A program made the position numbers and the translations under genes. A stretch of DNA of 64,000 nucleotides from Byssochlamys sp. IMV 00236 (lineage: Eukaryota > Ascomycota > Eurotiomycetes > Eurotiales > Thermoascaceae): assembly GCA_001931875.2 (NCBI GenBank), contig MSJH02000667.1, positions 62,001 through 126,000 of the forward strand, written 5' to 3'. This document shows positions 32,801 through 43,557 of the stretch, piece after piece. A model generated the notes under the pieces. That model was not told the origin of the DNA and did not search any database. It saw only the letters and a list, made by a program, of their open reading frames with translations. The first letter of the stretch is position 1; the number at the start of each line of letters is the position of its first letter.

Positions 32801-35800
32801 GGTGATTTCCATTCGCGGAGTATCCCGTCTTTCATGGCTTCCATGCGAGAGCCCGCATTGTCCCTTTTGTATACATTTCCATGGTAACCTTTTCGACTTT
32901 CTCAGAGACTATCTTTCGATATATGTTCGCTCGATTAACTTGGCCAATTAAGCCATCTTTCAACTTGCCATAATATCTTTTTAGGAAGGGCGTCCAGAAA
33001 GCTACGTAGGGAAATGAAGATTCATAAGCTGCTCATGCACCCAAAAGTCCGCAGATCGGGAACTGGGTTCAGGAGAGAACCCGAATCTCAGATTCATGTC
33101 TGTCTACTTACAGAGCGCTAAAGGGTATCGCTCGTCGATAATGAATTAGTATATCCGTCACGGGACGGGAACGTTGTGCAGCTATTGGAGAAGATCATAG
33201 GATTTGGAGAGAGATGAACGGACACGTTCAAAATTAATACCGATTGATATGTTCGGGAACTTCCAATTTACCTTTTCGGCATCAGTAAGAATGAATTATA
33301 ATTCAACGTCGCAATGTTCTGGACCCCGATTATTATACTTTGCATCAAACTCGGTGCCGTCCTCTGGCAGCGATCTGGCCGTGCCGCTTACAGGGGTCAA
33401 TGATCTTTTGATCTTTGGTGGCTAGTACGTACTAAGTAGGTAGTAAGCTTCCTTCCGTTTGCTTCTTTATTAGTGATGGAAACATCAGTGATATATTTGT
33501 TTACTACTATTATTGTAGTGCACCATATGCTTGACCCTTTTCTAGTATCTCACGACCTTAGAAGATCTTTCCTTTCCACGCGTTATTATAACTAGCATCC
33601 AAAACTGGTAAATCCTACCCTAGATTCGGAGATTACGTAGATCTACAACCCTTCACATAGCTGCGGATCTGTCAATGCTAGCTATCCCACCGCTGAGGCT
33701 GGTGACCATCGAAGACAAAAGTCCATCGTCCCCCCTTCCTCCTCCCCCCCAATACCCTAGCCAGAAACAGGCAATAGTAAAGTACATACGAGTGCCCCGA
33801 GCTTAAGGACACGCAACCCGCTCCTTTGGAAGCTCAATCAATACGAACGTTAGTTAGTTAAGAATGGGAAGGTGATCTTAGTTAACTACTTAGCTTAGGT
33901 AGATAGTTAGCGTTCCCGGTGTCTGGGAAGAGACAAAAAGTTCACTGTCACCTCGAGCGGATCCGACTGAGACGCCATACATAAGTGCGAGTATCTAAAC
34001 TACCTATCTAGTTATTATTTGGTTAGTTTTTGGTTGAGCCGTCTTTTCTCCGTCCATCGCCGATAGACACTAGATGATCTATCTATCATTCTCGAAAGTC
34101 GATATTTGACCGTCTCCGGCGTGATTCCGAACCGAAGGAGAGCTAGTTAGTTTGTTATAGATTCTAGAAAATAATAAGGGATCCGCCCTAACTTGGCAGC
34201 TAACTGCTTCGTAACTACGTACGGAGTATTATTATTATTAGTTACCCCTCTGGAGAAGGGGATAGTTAGTTAGATAGATCCCTTACACACACCGGGATTG
34301 ATAAATAAGTACTATCAATGTGCTACGGGGACCATGTCACTTGACTAGGTATGTACTTCGCTATTATTATGTTTTGGGTTTCCCCTTCCCCCTTTCTATC
34401 AAGGCCGTTTGGAACAGACACTAATACCAGACGAGCGGGATTTCGGTGTTTTATGGTAACCCATTATCCTTGATCGGGCTTCAGCTTCAGCCTCACTTAT
34501 AAAGTACGATATCCACTGAAGGAGAAAAAAAAGAAGACGACGAAAAAAAAAGCTACAGCTGGTAGCGTGCTGCATGCCATAACTATAACAATAAGTACAC
34601 AGTAAGTAGTTAAGCGCTGAAGTCTTCAACTAGTTAGTCAATTACCAAAACCAGAAACTCCTCCTAAGAGTAAGATGAAACTACGTATAAGTTAAGCATA
34701 AGTAACGAACAAGGTATATCGATGATCATCAGCAAAAAGAGCAAAGTTTCACCATCGACCCCAGGTACCAAAAACCTGGGTTGCGCCGCATAATTTAGTT
34801 ACTTTTCTACATACCTAGGAGCTTGTCACTGCCAAACCCGCCAACAAGAAGCATGCTGATGCGAATTGCGGGTGAAATTCACAACCACTCTAGACTCCAC
34901 CGCATGGCATCTCGGTGAGAATGAGAACCTGGAAGTGGGTCGTGCTAAAAAGCATCAGTTGCCGACTCACGGTAAAAGTGAATCTTGGCGGGCGGGTTAG
35001 AGGAGTAGGGGAAGGGGGAGGTCGAGTAAGTAGTACGAGAGGTGAGAAAGTAGTCTAAAGGGTGAGTCTATTTCGGACTCTATCTCAACTTTCAAGTACA
35101 CCAACGACATGGTAACGGTGCTCTGTGCAAGACAAAAGGACAGACACATGTGAGAAAGGGGACAGGTTGGGGATGGAACTGTGGCGCGCTATTATCTATG
35201 CGTGGTTCAACTTATTATTTGAGTTAACGAATCATAAAAGAAAGTGATTTTGATAGGCAGATGGAAGAGGTAATACATAGGAACTGCGAGATCAGGTCTG
35301 ATTGGAGCGGAAAATGCTTTCTGATGTGGCGTTTTATGGCGATAGCAAATTTACTTCGTGAGTTCATATAGGCTCGAAAATATGCTATGTATTTCTGATC
35401 CCGGCAGTTGGCAGCAACCTTCTTTGCCAAGTTTACGACTGGAGTAGATGAGGCCATAGGTACGTGGTTCCAATTCTACCTTGGGAGACGGAGACCCTTG
35501 TCAATTGTACTGTACATAAGTAGTGCAATCGTTCAATATTTAGAGTTAGATGAAGAAGCGCTTTGTGATAGCGTCTTATTGTCCCTCGAGCAGTAATTGA
35601 AAGACACCTCCACTAAGACATCCCCAGCATTCTATCGTCAAAGGCCATTCCAGACTTTTCAAGCCATGCAAGTATTTCAGCCGGTAAGCATCCCAATGCA
35701 TCGGAAGCTGGGCACATGAATCTTGCATACCAGCCACAACGTAAGTACCGGCTGGTGGCTGGTCGTGAAGGTGTTGGCTTTCAACGACCACGAATCACAA

Positions 35801-36255
35801 CCCATAATATCTGGGCCTTTGGAATATTTCATTTGTATTATTTTCTTTGTCTGGACTCGAAATTTGGATGTGGCTGCATGTCTTTGGCTTTTTTTCTCTT
35901 GCTTGGTTGACAGCCATCGGCTTATCTGCGCGAGGCTCGTGTCTGGTGGTGTTGACCGCCTAGCATGAATGGTATCGAATATGATTGCTACCCTCTCAGC
36001 ATACACTGGTGACATCTTAACCCACAAGGGAAGGTACATAACCATAACCGTGCTTATCTACTGCTGGTGTATAAATTTCCAGACCTAAAATTCGTCTTTA
36101 AACGCATGACACGTTGGGTTGCGCCGCAACACGGGCACTCAGGCTATCCCTGCCGTGGTAGCATCAGTTGAACTCACAGTGCGCCTAGTGTCCATATAAC
36201 GCCTTCCAAAGTCCACAGAAAGCTATGATATGGCCCCGTACTTTTGCTGATCAGA
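29886..36255. other. 6.4-kb gene-poor region, rasB leader to secreted glycosidase-like gene
   Basis: No confident gene is found. 29.9-30.7 kb is probably the rasB promoter and leader; it holds a GA-rich tract at about 30574-30600. CT and AG runs occur near 31822-31860. From about 33.4 to 35.2 kb the DNA is AT-rich, with repeated GTTAGTTA/TAACTAAC words. The 9-mer TACGGAGTA occurs at 30686 (reverse) and 34220. The minus frames at 30130-30603 and 35677-36045 are open but featureless. Confidence 0.45.
30647..30683. repeat. Inverted repeat CTAACTAAC / GTTAGTTAG
   Basis: A perfect 9-bp inverted pair at 30647-30655 and 30672-30680 is separated by 16 nt and followed at once by TACTCCGTA. It lies upstream of rasB. 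The same word classes recur together near 18.42 and 34.2 kb. Confidence 0.6.
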
Positions 36256-38028
36256 ATGAAATCGTTTGCCCTCTGGCTTGGTGCGCTTGGGCTGACGGCG
36301 GCCTTCAACAACCCCCCGGGTGTCGATATCTGGTGCGGGAAGGCTTATCGCGCAACGTATGCGGCACAGCCCTTTCTTCGGTTCTTTTATCCCTCTTAAG
36401 AGCAAGATACCTAACCGAAGTCTAGTAATGCGTCCTTTGAACCCGGAGGTTGGCTAGTCCAGCCAGCCCCTTCGCTTGAGCCGCTCCTGGATCTGCGCGT
36501 TCGTCCTCGGATGAATCTCTATACACAGGACGAGCTGTGGGGTTCTTTCATCGTGGATGCAGCTCTGTCGCATATCAATGGCTATCCGTTCTATTATGGT
36601 ACCGATACCGGGGATGGCCATGGTCTGGCACATGAAAGTTTCAACGTCCTATATGTGGATATTTCCTTGGCTGATAACGAAACCGGTCTGGTTTCAAGTG
36701 CCGTTATACCGGTGAATACGACATCGAATGAAGTCTCTTTTTCTTTGTCTCGTCTCCAACCGCAATTTGATCCATATGATGTCTTGCTTCGAGCAGTTTC
36801 GCCGGACGGAAACAGAAGCTATACGGCTAGGACACAACTATATCGTCTGCCCAATCGCACTGACGGTGGCAGTATTACCAAACTTGATAGTCTTTATGGC
36901 GGACTACTGGTTAATAATGAGCAGACGGATTGGCAGCCGCTATTGCCTTATTCTTTCTACGTTAGCTGGGGAGGATGGCTGGAAAAGTCCCTTGATAACG
37001 TGCAGTATTTCAAGGACCAAGGATATAACATTGTGCACATTATCCCCAATGGCGGACAGCCTTTCAATTTCACCGAACTCAACATATTCCTTGACAGGTG
37101 TGATGAAATCGGTCTTTGGATCATGTATGACATGCGATGGACGTACCAGAATGCGACTTCCGTCGAAGAACAGGTCAACATGCTCAAAGCCCGAAAAAGT
37201 ATGCTTCTTTGGTATACCGGTGACGAGCCAGACGGCAACAGTGACCCTGTCAACGCGCCCAAAATTGCCTATGACCAGATCAAGTCCCTCGACCCATGGC
37301 ATCCTGTCTCTTTATGCTTGAACTGTTACAATTTCTATTACAAGGAGTACTCCTCCGGAGCAGACATTATCCTTTCGGATGTGTATCCCATCGCTGTCAA
37401 CACGTCTTACTCGGAAGTCTATGGTACGGTATGCAATACCACGTATGGCTGCTGTGGTTGTGATGATTGCAAAGGGGATATGGAAGATATCTCTGATCGT
37501 CTGGATATCTTTGCGCAATATCAGGAGTGGATCGGCGGCCCGCCCAAAACTTTCTGGGGAGTCCCACAGGCGTTTGGAAACGAATCGTTCTGGAGACGAT
37601 ACCCGACCCCGGAAGAAGAGGTAACAATGAACATGCTCAGCATCAACCACAATGCCAAAGGCATTGTCATGTGGACCTATCCGACATCTTCGGGATTAAG
37701 TGAAGTGACCAGCAAGCTGAGCAAGGTCCTATTGAGAAAAGATGTGACTACCCATTTGCTGGGATCGCATACGACGGCGTTGGAAGCTGCTGGACACAGG
37801 AGAATTGATGCAGCTGGGTGGATAATTGGAGAACAGATGCTTGTCAGTATACTCTATTTAGAGTATACGGACTTGCAATCAGAGATCACGGTGACACTAC
37901 CTGCCAAGGCTGCTTCCGTGAGCGAAGTGCTATGGGGTCGTGGCGGCTGGAGTGTCTCTGGTGGAAAGTTGGTGAAGAATGGGCTGACTGGGCTTGAGAC
38001 TACTCTCTTGATAGTGACACTTGAATAG
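36256..38028 (+). CDS. Secreted glycoside-hydrolase-like TIM-barrel protein
   Basis: Exon 1 (36256-36356) and exon 2 (36426-38028) with a 69-nt intron (GTATGC...CTAG) give 567 aa. The first 16 residues (MKSFALWLGALGLTAA) are a signal peptide, so the protein enters the secretory pathway. An N-terminal beta-rich part ends near residue 190. The following core has alternating strands and helices typical of a glycosidase barrel: NVQYFKDQGYNIVHIIPNGG, GLWIMYDMRW, LLWYTGDEPDG near 295-303 with candidate catalytic Glu301, and IILSDVYPI. A Cys-rich loop follows (CNTTYGCCGCDDC), and the C-terminal 120 residues look like a beta-sandwich. N-glycosylation sequons are frequent. I cannot assign a GH family or substrate. 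Without the first exon the protein would lose its signal peptide. Confidence 0.78.
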
Positions 38029-39178
38029 CGGGCTTCCGTAGGCATACAATATTATTGCGGAAGCTAGACACTATACTAGAACAATATATAGGTATAGTTA
38101 GAAAAAGTATACCTGGGCTCTATCTGAGAGACATAGATACGCATCGATTATACAAATACTCAAGGATGTCGAAAGCATTTGTGCACAATGATATACATGA
38201 TTGGAGGGTGTCTTGCTGGCCTTAAATGCCGATAAATAAGCGCTGTCTCGGGGCGGAAATGATTATCGGGGTAAAGCGCTGATCGTCACGGAACCCTTCG
38301 AAGGTGGATATCCTCATCGGTTTGCTTCAGCCTTGGATCGATTTATGCCAGCCATTTCCTGTCGATATTCTCACTGCAGTGATCTCTGACTGGCGCTATT
38401 GTAGAATCTCAGCCAAACACTGTTGTCGCTTGAACAGTCAGTTGCCCCGTCCAACTGTTATCAAGCGGCAACGATGTTCGGATGACAGGCGGGGCAGACC
38501 AATTTAGCTGCCCGGTGCAGGGCTGATAGATAATAAGAGGCGTCCCGCAATTCGTTATCAAGCATGGGGATAATCAAGTCCATGTATTTCACCACCAAAA
38601 GTCACAGAGGAGTGACTGACACGTCTGTCGCGGCTGTTCAGTCATGTGCCGTGCGCATGAGTCGCTGTTCCGGATGATCCAGACAGCTCACTGTATCATG
38701 TTGACATAGTCTGCCTGTCACCAGCTCACTGTATTCTGCTCTCCTCCCCCCATCTTCATGGTTCATTGAACTTCCAGGCCTCGAGCACCAGCTGGAAGGC
38801 AGCAACCCTTACTGCTCGCTTTTCTGGAGCTTTTCCTGATCTGGAACGTCTATCTTCTTCTCTCCAGCTCCCCTTCCGACCGGATCAACAACCCCGCCGC
38901 GAAGGACCATCTGGCTGCCTACCGAGTCATCGGGCACCCGCGACGAAATCATCCCCCACCAAGGTTCATGGTGTCAATCTATTGTAGTTCTTTCAAACAT
39001 CCTGGAGAATCACAGATAACTCTATACTGGTGAACATCTTCGCCTCTCCTCTCTTCTTCTATGTTCTAGTGCTCTCCGCCCCTAGTACTCGTACGGTGGA
39101 AAGCGCGCAGCTTCATCCCCGCTGCCCGCATCTTCCCCCTGCAGCTTCCATGATCTCACAGCGTCAAACTACACCGAC
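38029..39178. other. Intergenic, glycosidase-like gene to membrane-protein gene
   Basis: No gene is seen. The right half is probably the promoter and leader of the gene starting at 39179; it is pyrimidine-rich from about 39030 to 39150. Confidence 0.45.
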
Positions 39179-41743
39179 ATGTCTGACATAACTGACATTG
39201 CAGAGCATCCTCATAGAAGGTCAGCAAGACCTGCAGATCCTCCGCATCTCCGCTATCCCACTCTTCCTCCGCTCAGTGTTTCCGTTGAAGAGTGGCTGTC
39301 TCAGTCTCGACCGGCGAATATGACTTCGAGCTTACACGTGGAGCGTCCGGAAAGCTCCCTCAGCGAGAGCTGGGCAAACCTGAGTGTCTCTGATATTCAT
39401 TCTGAAGATGGCACACATTCCGAACAGACCGATATTGGCTCCCTGATCGATCAGAACGGTCCTGATGACGTTACCAGTCTGGACGGACAAGAGACCAATA
39501 GCGAGATCGACGGAAACGATGATGAGCAGAGCAATATTTCGGAATCCCAGGAGCTTCCACCTCTCTTCGCCCGTGTGAAGGATGGTATAAATGACAGTAA
39601 CATCACCACGAAAGCTGCCTTCCAGCCTACGGATTCGATCGAGTTCAGAGAACCAGAACAATGGCCTGGAGTTGAGAGAGTTGAATTGAAGCATACTGTG
39701 CGAGTCCTTGATGGACTTGAGGCCTCAGAGCTGAAGGAGCACCTTTCTCCTCAGCCTGAACATTCTAGCCTGTTGGTGACCGTCCAGCAGACGATGACAA
39801 AACAAGGTCTCGACTTGGACAAGCCGTTCCGTGTGCTATACGTAGGGAACCCAGATTTCAGACATATCATTCTAGACAAGATTGGAGACATTCTGGTGTC
39901 CAGCTCCAACAGTGACTTCGAATGCAGCTCGACCGAATCATCCAGATACCATGTCGTCCCTACGTCCTTTGGGGCTGGAGCTACTCCAAACTATGCAGAA
40001 CTGCTTCCAATCCACGTGCAGCTGGTCGTTGACGAGTGCGTTGACGCGACACTGACACCGCAAATCGACTCACCAAGCAGAATCGATCTCCAGTTCAAGA
40101 ACAGAGCACCATGCACTTCATCATGGGCAGGATCTGAATACCAGATTTCATCCCCCGCTGAATGGACACTACCAGATCTGGCCATCTTTTTGATATCTGG
40201 CAAGGACGATGACCACGCGGTGATGACGCGGCAATTGGCACATACTCTTGTGAAGAGACACGCTGTCCCGACGATGGCCATCTCGGATGAACCCTTCTGG
40301 AAAAAGCCCGCTGAAATAATACCCTTGGACTACCACAGTCTTCATATGTGCTTGGAGTCCCGCCATTCTTTGACAGGTGAGAGCGTTGTCCTAAGAAGAT
40401 ACCCGATCGATTTGAAGACCTTCGAGAGCATCACCCCTGGACAGCTCAACCGAAACCTAGCCTCCCTCTGTGGCCTTTATTCCACCAAGGCCTCCAATGA
40501 TCCCGATCTGAGCCGAATGTCACATCCATACACGCGGTTCGTCGATAGTGAGAAGTACCCGAAACACATGATTTCTTCGCCCAGCGCTGGCCGTGTACAT
40601 GAATTAATTCCACACTTACGTATCGTTACTCTCGCCATAGTGTCTGCTATTGCCATTTCTCTCGGACTTTCAGCTCTCAGGGCTACAAGTGTATTTTTCT
40701 TGCAGCAATTTGCTCGCTCTTCTGCACCTAGCATCTATTCTACCTCTTCCGCTATTGTTTCCACTACATGGCCGCCTCTATCAGAGAAATCGGGCGAGAC
40801 GTCACTCGCAGTGATGACTTCTCCAATTGAAGTGCATGTTTCGAGTTACGGATACGAAGATGCCTCAGCGGCCGAAGATATCATGGGAGCCGCTCTAGCC
40901 GTCACAGATCAACCTGTGAGACCTGACAAGTTCCAGGTGCAGGCCGTCGGAGACCGTCATGTCATTATCAAGCCCCCTCCGAGCGTCGCATCCGGCCGGA
41001 AGCAGCCAAAGTTCAATTTGAATGTTGCCAAGGGCGACCGATCCCTTCCGTACGAGCTTTCCAAGCTGTTCGAAGGCGTGTACACGTTAAAGCTAGATAG
41101 AGAAGATGCATACGGTCTGATCAACGTTACAACCACCGCCTCCAGGCCACATATTGAACAGGTCACCGAGGTCGACTTTGGCACACCATGGCTGAAAGTC
41201 GCAAATTGGAAGAAAGCAGCCCATGCTGTTTCTTCCCAGCTCGCCAAGGACTTGAGCGCAGCTCAGACAGGGCTTTCTGAGGTCTATGGTCGTCTCAGCA
41301 CGGATTTGCAAGTGTGGATTGGCGACGCTACCAAGAAGTCGCATCTTCTACGTCGGGAGGCGGAAACGCTGGGCCGCGGCTCCGTACAATGCTTCAAGGA
41401 GACTAGAGATGCGGTTCTGTCAAGGTCAAAGGAGTTGTCCGAGCTTGTAAGGCGCAACACCGTGCAGGGGCTCTCGACGGCCTCGTCAGCCTTACAGGGC
41501 CGGACACGGACCATCAACAAAGAGATCAAGGAATTGGCGAACGATATCTGGAAGAGGATGAGTCTCTCGACACAACAGTTTCAGCTAAACAGCCTCAACG
41601 AGCGGTTTCGGGATTTACGGCATTCCAAACCTTTGGCTAAGGCGCAGATGGGAGCGCGCAGTCTGATGAAGAAGGAATCGCACGAACATGTCAAGTCGGC
41701 AAAACCAAACCGCCACGATCGTAAAGGTGGCCATCGTAGATGA
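39179..41743 (+). CDS. Uncharacterised single-pass membrane protein with acidic N-terminus and helical C-terminus
   Basis: This intronless gene encodes 854 aa from ATG 39179. I do not know a named family. Residues 1-130 are disordered and acidic/Ser-rich and include ESWANLSVSD at 64-73, a WxxL-type motif in acidic context. Residues 175-400 look like a folded alpha/beta domain (DLDKPFRVLYVGNPDFRHII, LPDLAIFLISGKDD). One strong transmembrane segment is at about 480-500 (RIVTLAIVSAIAISLGLSAL). Past it come a beta-like stretch (550-665) and a long amphipathic, mostly helical region (675-800). The tail is very basic (KPNRHDRKGGHRR). No signal peptide is seen. This would put the N-terminal half in the cytosol and the C-terminal half in the ER or perinuclear lumen, or the reverse. 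It may be a conserved Pezizomycotina protein; no enzymatic motif is visible. Confidence 0.8.
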   Translation: MSDITDIAEHPHRRSARPADPPHLRYPTLPPLSVSVEEWLSQSRPANMTSSLHVERPESSLSESWANLSVSDIHSEDGTHSEQTDIGSLIDQNGPDDVTSLDGQETNSEIDGNDDEQSNISESQELPPLFARVKDGINDSNITTKAAFQPTDSIEFREPEQWPGVERVELKHTVRVLDGLEASELKEHLSPQPEHSSLLVTVQQTMTKQGLDLDKPFRVLYVGNPDFRHIILDKIGDILVSSSNSDFECSSTESSRYHVVPTSFGAGATPNYAELLPIHVQLVVDECVDATLTPQIDSPSRIDLQFKNRAPCTSSWAGSEYQISSPAEWTLPDLAIFLISGKDDDHAVMTRQLAHTLVKRHAVPTMAISDEPFWKKPAEIIPLDYHSLHMCLESRHSLTGESVVLRRYPIDLKTFESITPGQLNRNLASLCGLYSTKASNDPDLSRMSHPYTRFVDSEKYPKHMISSPSAGRVHELIPHLRIVTLAIVSAIAISLGLSALRATSVFFLQQFARSSAPSIYSTSSAIVSTTWPPLSEKSGETSLAVMTSPIEVHVSSYGYEDASAAEDIMGAALAVTDQPVRPDKFQVQAVGDRHVIIKPPPSVASGRKQPKFNLNVAKGDRSLPYELSKLFEGVYTLKLDREDAYGLINVTTTASRPHIEQVTEVDFGTPWLKVANWKKAAHAVSSQLAKDLSAAQTGLSEVYGRLSTDLQVWIGDATKKSHLLRREAETLGRGSVQCFKETRDAVLSRSKELSELVRRNTVQGLSTASSALQGRTRTINKEIKELANDIWKRMSLSTQQFQLNSLNERFRDLRHSKPLAKAQMGARSLMKKESHEHVKSAKPNRHDRKGGHRR

Positions 41744-42409
41744 CTCATTCTGTCGATGTGGTAGTTAAACGGACGGGCTACGGGGAACTGGGTTTTGGTC
41801 TCTTTTTTTTCTTATTTCTTTCCTCTGCTTTTCTGTTTCTTTGCGGTAACTAGGCTGGGGTCAGGGAAATGGGGTCAACGAATACGATATCCAACAAGGC
41901 AGGGCCGTTTCCAGATCGGCGCTGGTTGCTTACTAGCTGGGCATGTCGCTGCTCTCTCTCATTTGTTTCTGTACTTCATCGCGGGGCGATCAACCCATCA
42001 ATCACCTATAATATTGACTCTGCCGTCCAAGTTTGTCAAGAGTGCAGTAAGAGTACTGTGTCGAGTAGCCTGCAGGTAGAGCGTGAGCATGTAAGCTCGT
42101 TTGTAAGGTTCCTTGTGCCTGAGCGAGCAAAGTGCCTTTTTTTTGCCTATAGAAAACCAAAGAGTGACGAGGGGCGGCTGGCACTAGCAGGCTCAGCGTA
42201 GGGGGTGGAACGGCGGGATTTCGCCAACAAACCTAAGAAACCTACCCACCTTTTACCAGGACGCGATCCAAAACACTTTCCACCAGATCAGGCATCATCA
42301 CTCACACTATCCATCCTGCTCTTTTTTCTCTCTTTTACCACCTCAGAGAGACCGCTTGAACTACACCTGGAAAACTCTTCGACCAGCATCATCATCTCAC
42401 ACAGTCACC
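41744..42409. other. Intergenic and RanBP1 promoter/leader
   Basis: No gene is seen. The last 200 nt before the RanBP1 ATG are CT-rich and probably contain its promoter and 5' UTR. The frame at 41869-42201 has no recognisable domain. Confidence 0.45.
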
Positions 42410-43557
42410 ATGTCTGACGTCGCCGAAACAAAGCCTGACCCCACCACCACCGCCCACGAGGAGACCAACACCACCGCGGAGGAAACGCCAAAGACTGCGG
42501 AGGGTGAGGAGAAGAAGTCGACCACAGAGACTATCGCCGACACGGCCGCTGCTGCCACGACCAAGGCTACTGACAGCGTCTTCTCCATGTTTGGTGGCGG
42601 TCCCAAGAAGGAGAAGAAGGAGGAAGAGGATGATACCAACGAGCCTTCGGGCTCTTCCAAGGCCCAGAAGGCAGAGGAAGAGGTGAGAACTTTTTTTTTG
42701 CGATCCTGTTCATCTGCACTGAATCCTCTATATTTCGTTTTCTTCCCTGTGTGTTGAATACTAGCTTTTGCCGTTATTGCGCCCCTCACCCCGCACTTTT
42801 GCCCCCCTTTCTGCCTTAGGCGTGATAATATCGATAGTTATGTTCTGCTATAGAGGGTTATACTACGTTTTTTTTTTTTTTTTTCTGCGTTACAGCTTTT
42901 TGGTCATGATAAAAGATACACGCTGTTGACTGACACGATTTGCTCCATCAGGATGAAGCTCCCGAGTCCCCTGACGTCCATTTCGAGCCCGTCGTCCACC
43001 TGACTGAGAAGGTCGAGGTCAAGACCAACGAAGAGCTCGAGGAGCAAACGTTCAAGATGCGCGCAAAGCTGTTCAAGTTCGACCGTGAGAGCAAGGAGTG
43101 GAAGGAGCGTGGTACTGGTGACGTGAGACTGCTGAAGCACAAGGAGAACGGCAAGACTCGTCTGGTCATGCGGAGAGACAAGACCCTCAAGGTCTGCGCC
43201 AACCACTACAGTATGTCTCCGGTCCCTTATAACTAGGTAGACGATCATATACTGACTCGTTTCATAGTTGTCCCTGACATGAAGCTCTCTCCCAACGTCG
43301 GCAGTGACCGCAGCTGGGTCTGGAACGCTGCGGCCGATGTCAGTGAGGGTGAGCCTGAAGCGCAGACCCTGGCCATTCGTTTCGCCAACAGCGAGAGTAA
43401 GTTAGCCCTTTGTCTTTGTATATATGATTCAAGGCTATTCCAGAGTATAAATTTCCATGAATAGCGCTGACAAGATGCTCCAGATGCCAACCTCTTCAAG
43501 GATGCCTTCATCAAGGCCCAGCAGGACAACGAGAAGCTCTTTGCCAAGGAGGAGTAA
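42410..43557 (+). CDS. Ran-binding protein 1 (RanBP1/Yrb1)
   Basis: Four exons (42410-42682, 42952-43210, 43268-43396, 43484-43557) encode 244 aa. The first intron is long (269 nt) with a T-run; the others are 57 and 87 nt. Donors are GTGAGA, GTATGT and GTAAGT. Residues 1-95 are Thr/Glu/Lys-rich and disordered. The Ran-binding domain follows at about 95-225: VHFEPVVHL, the [20 protein letters not shown] core, [19 protein letters not shown] and a [13 protein letters not shown] strand. The C terminus ([16 protein letters not shown], then LFAKEE) completes the domain. RanBP1 binds RanGTP with high affinity and helps RanGAP hydrolyse it after nuclear export. It is expected to be essential and cytoplasmic. 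The match is clear through the whole domain. Confidence 0.95.
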
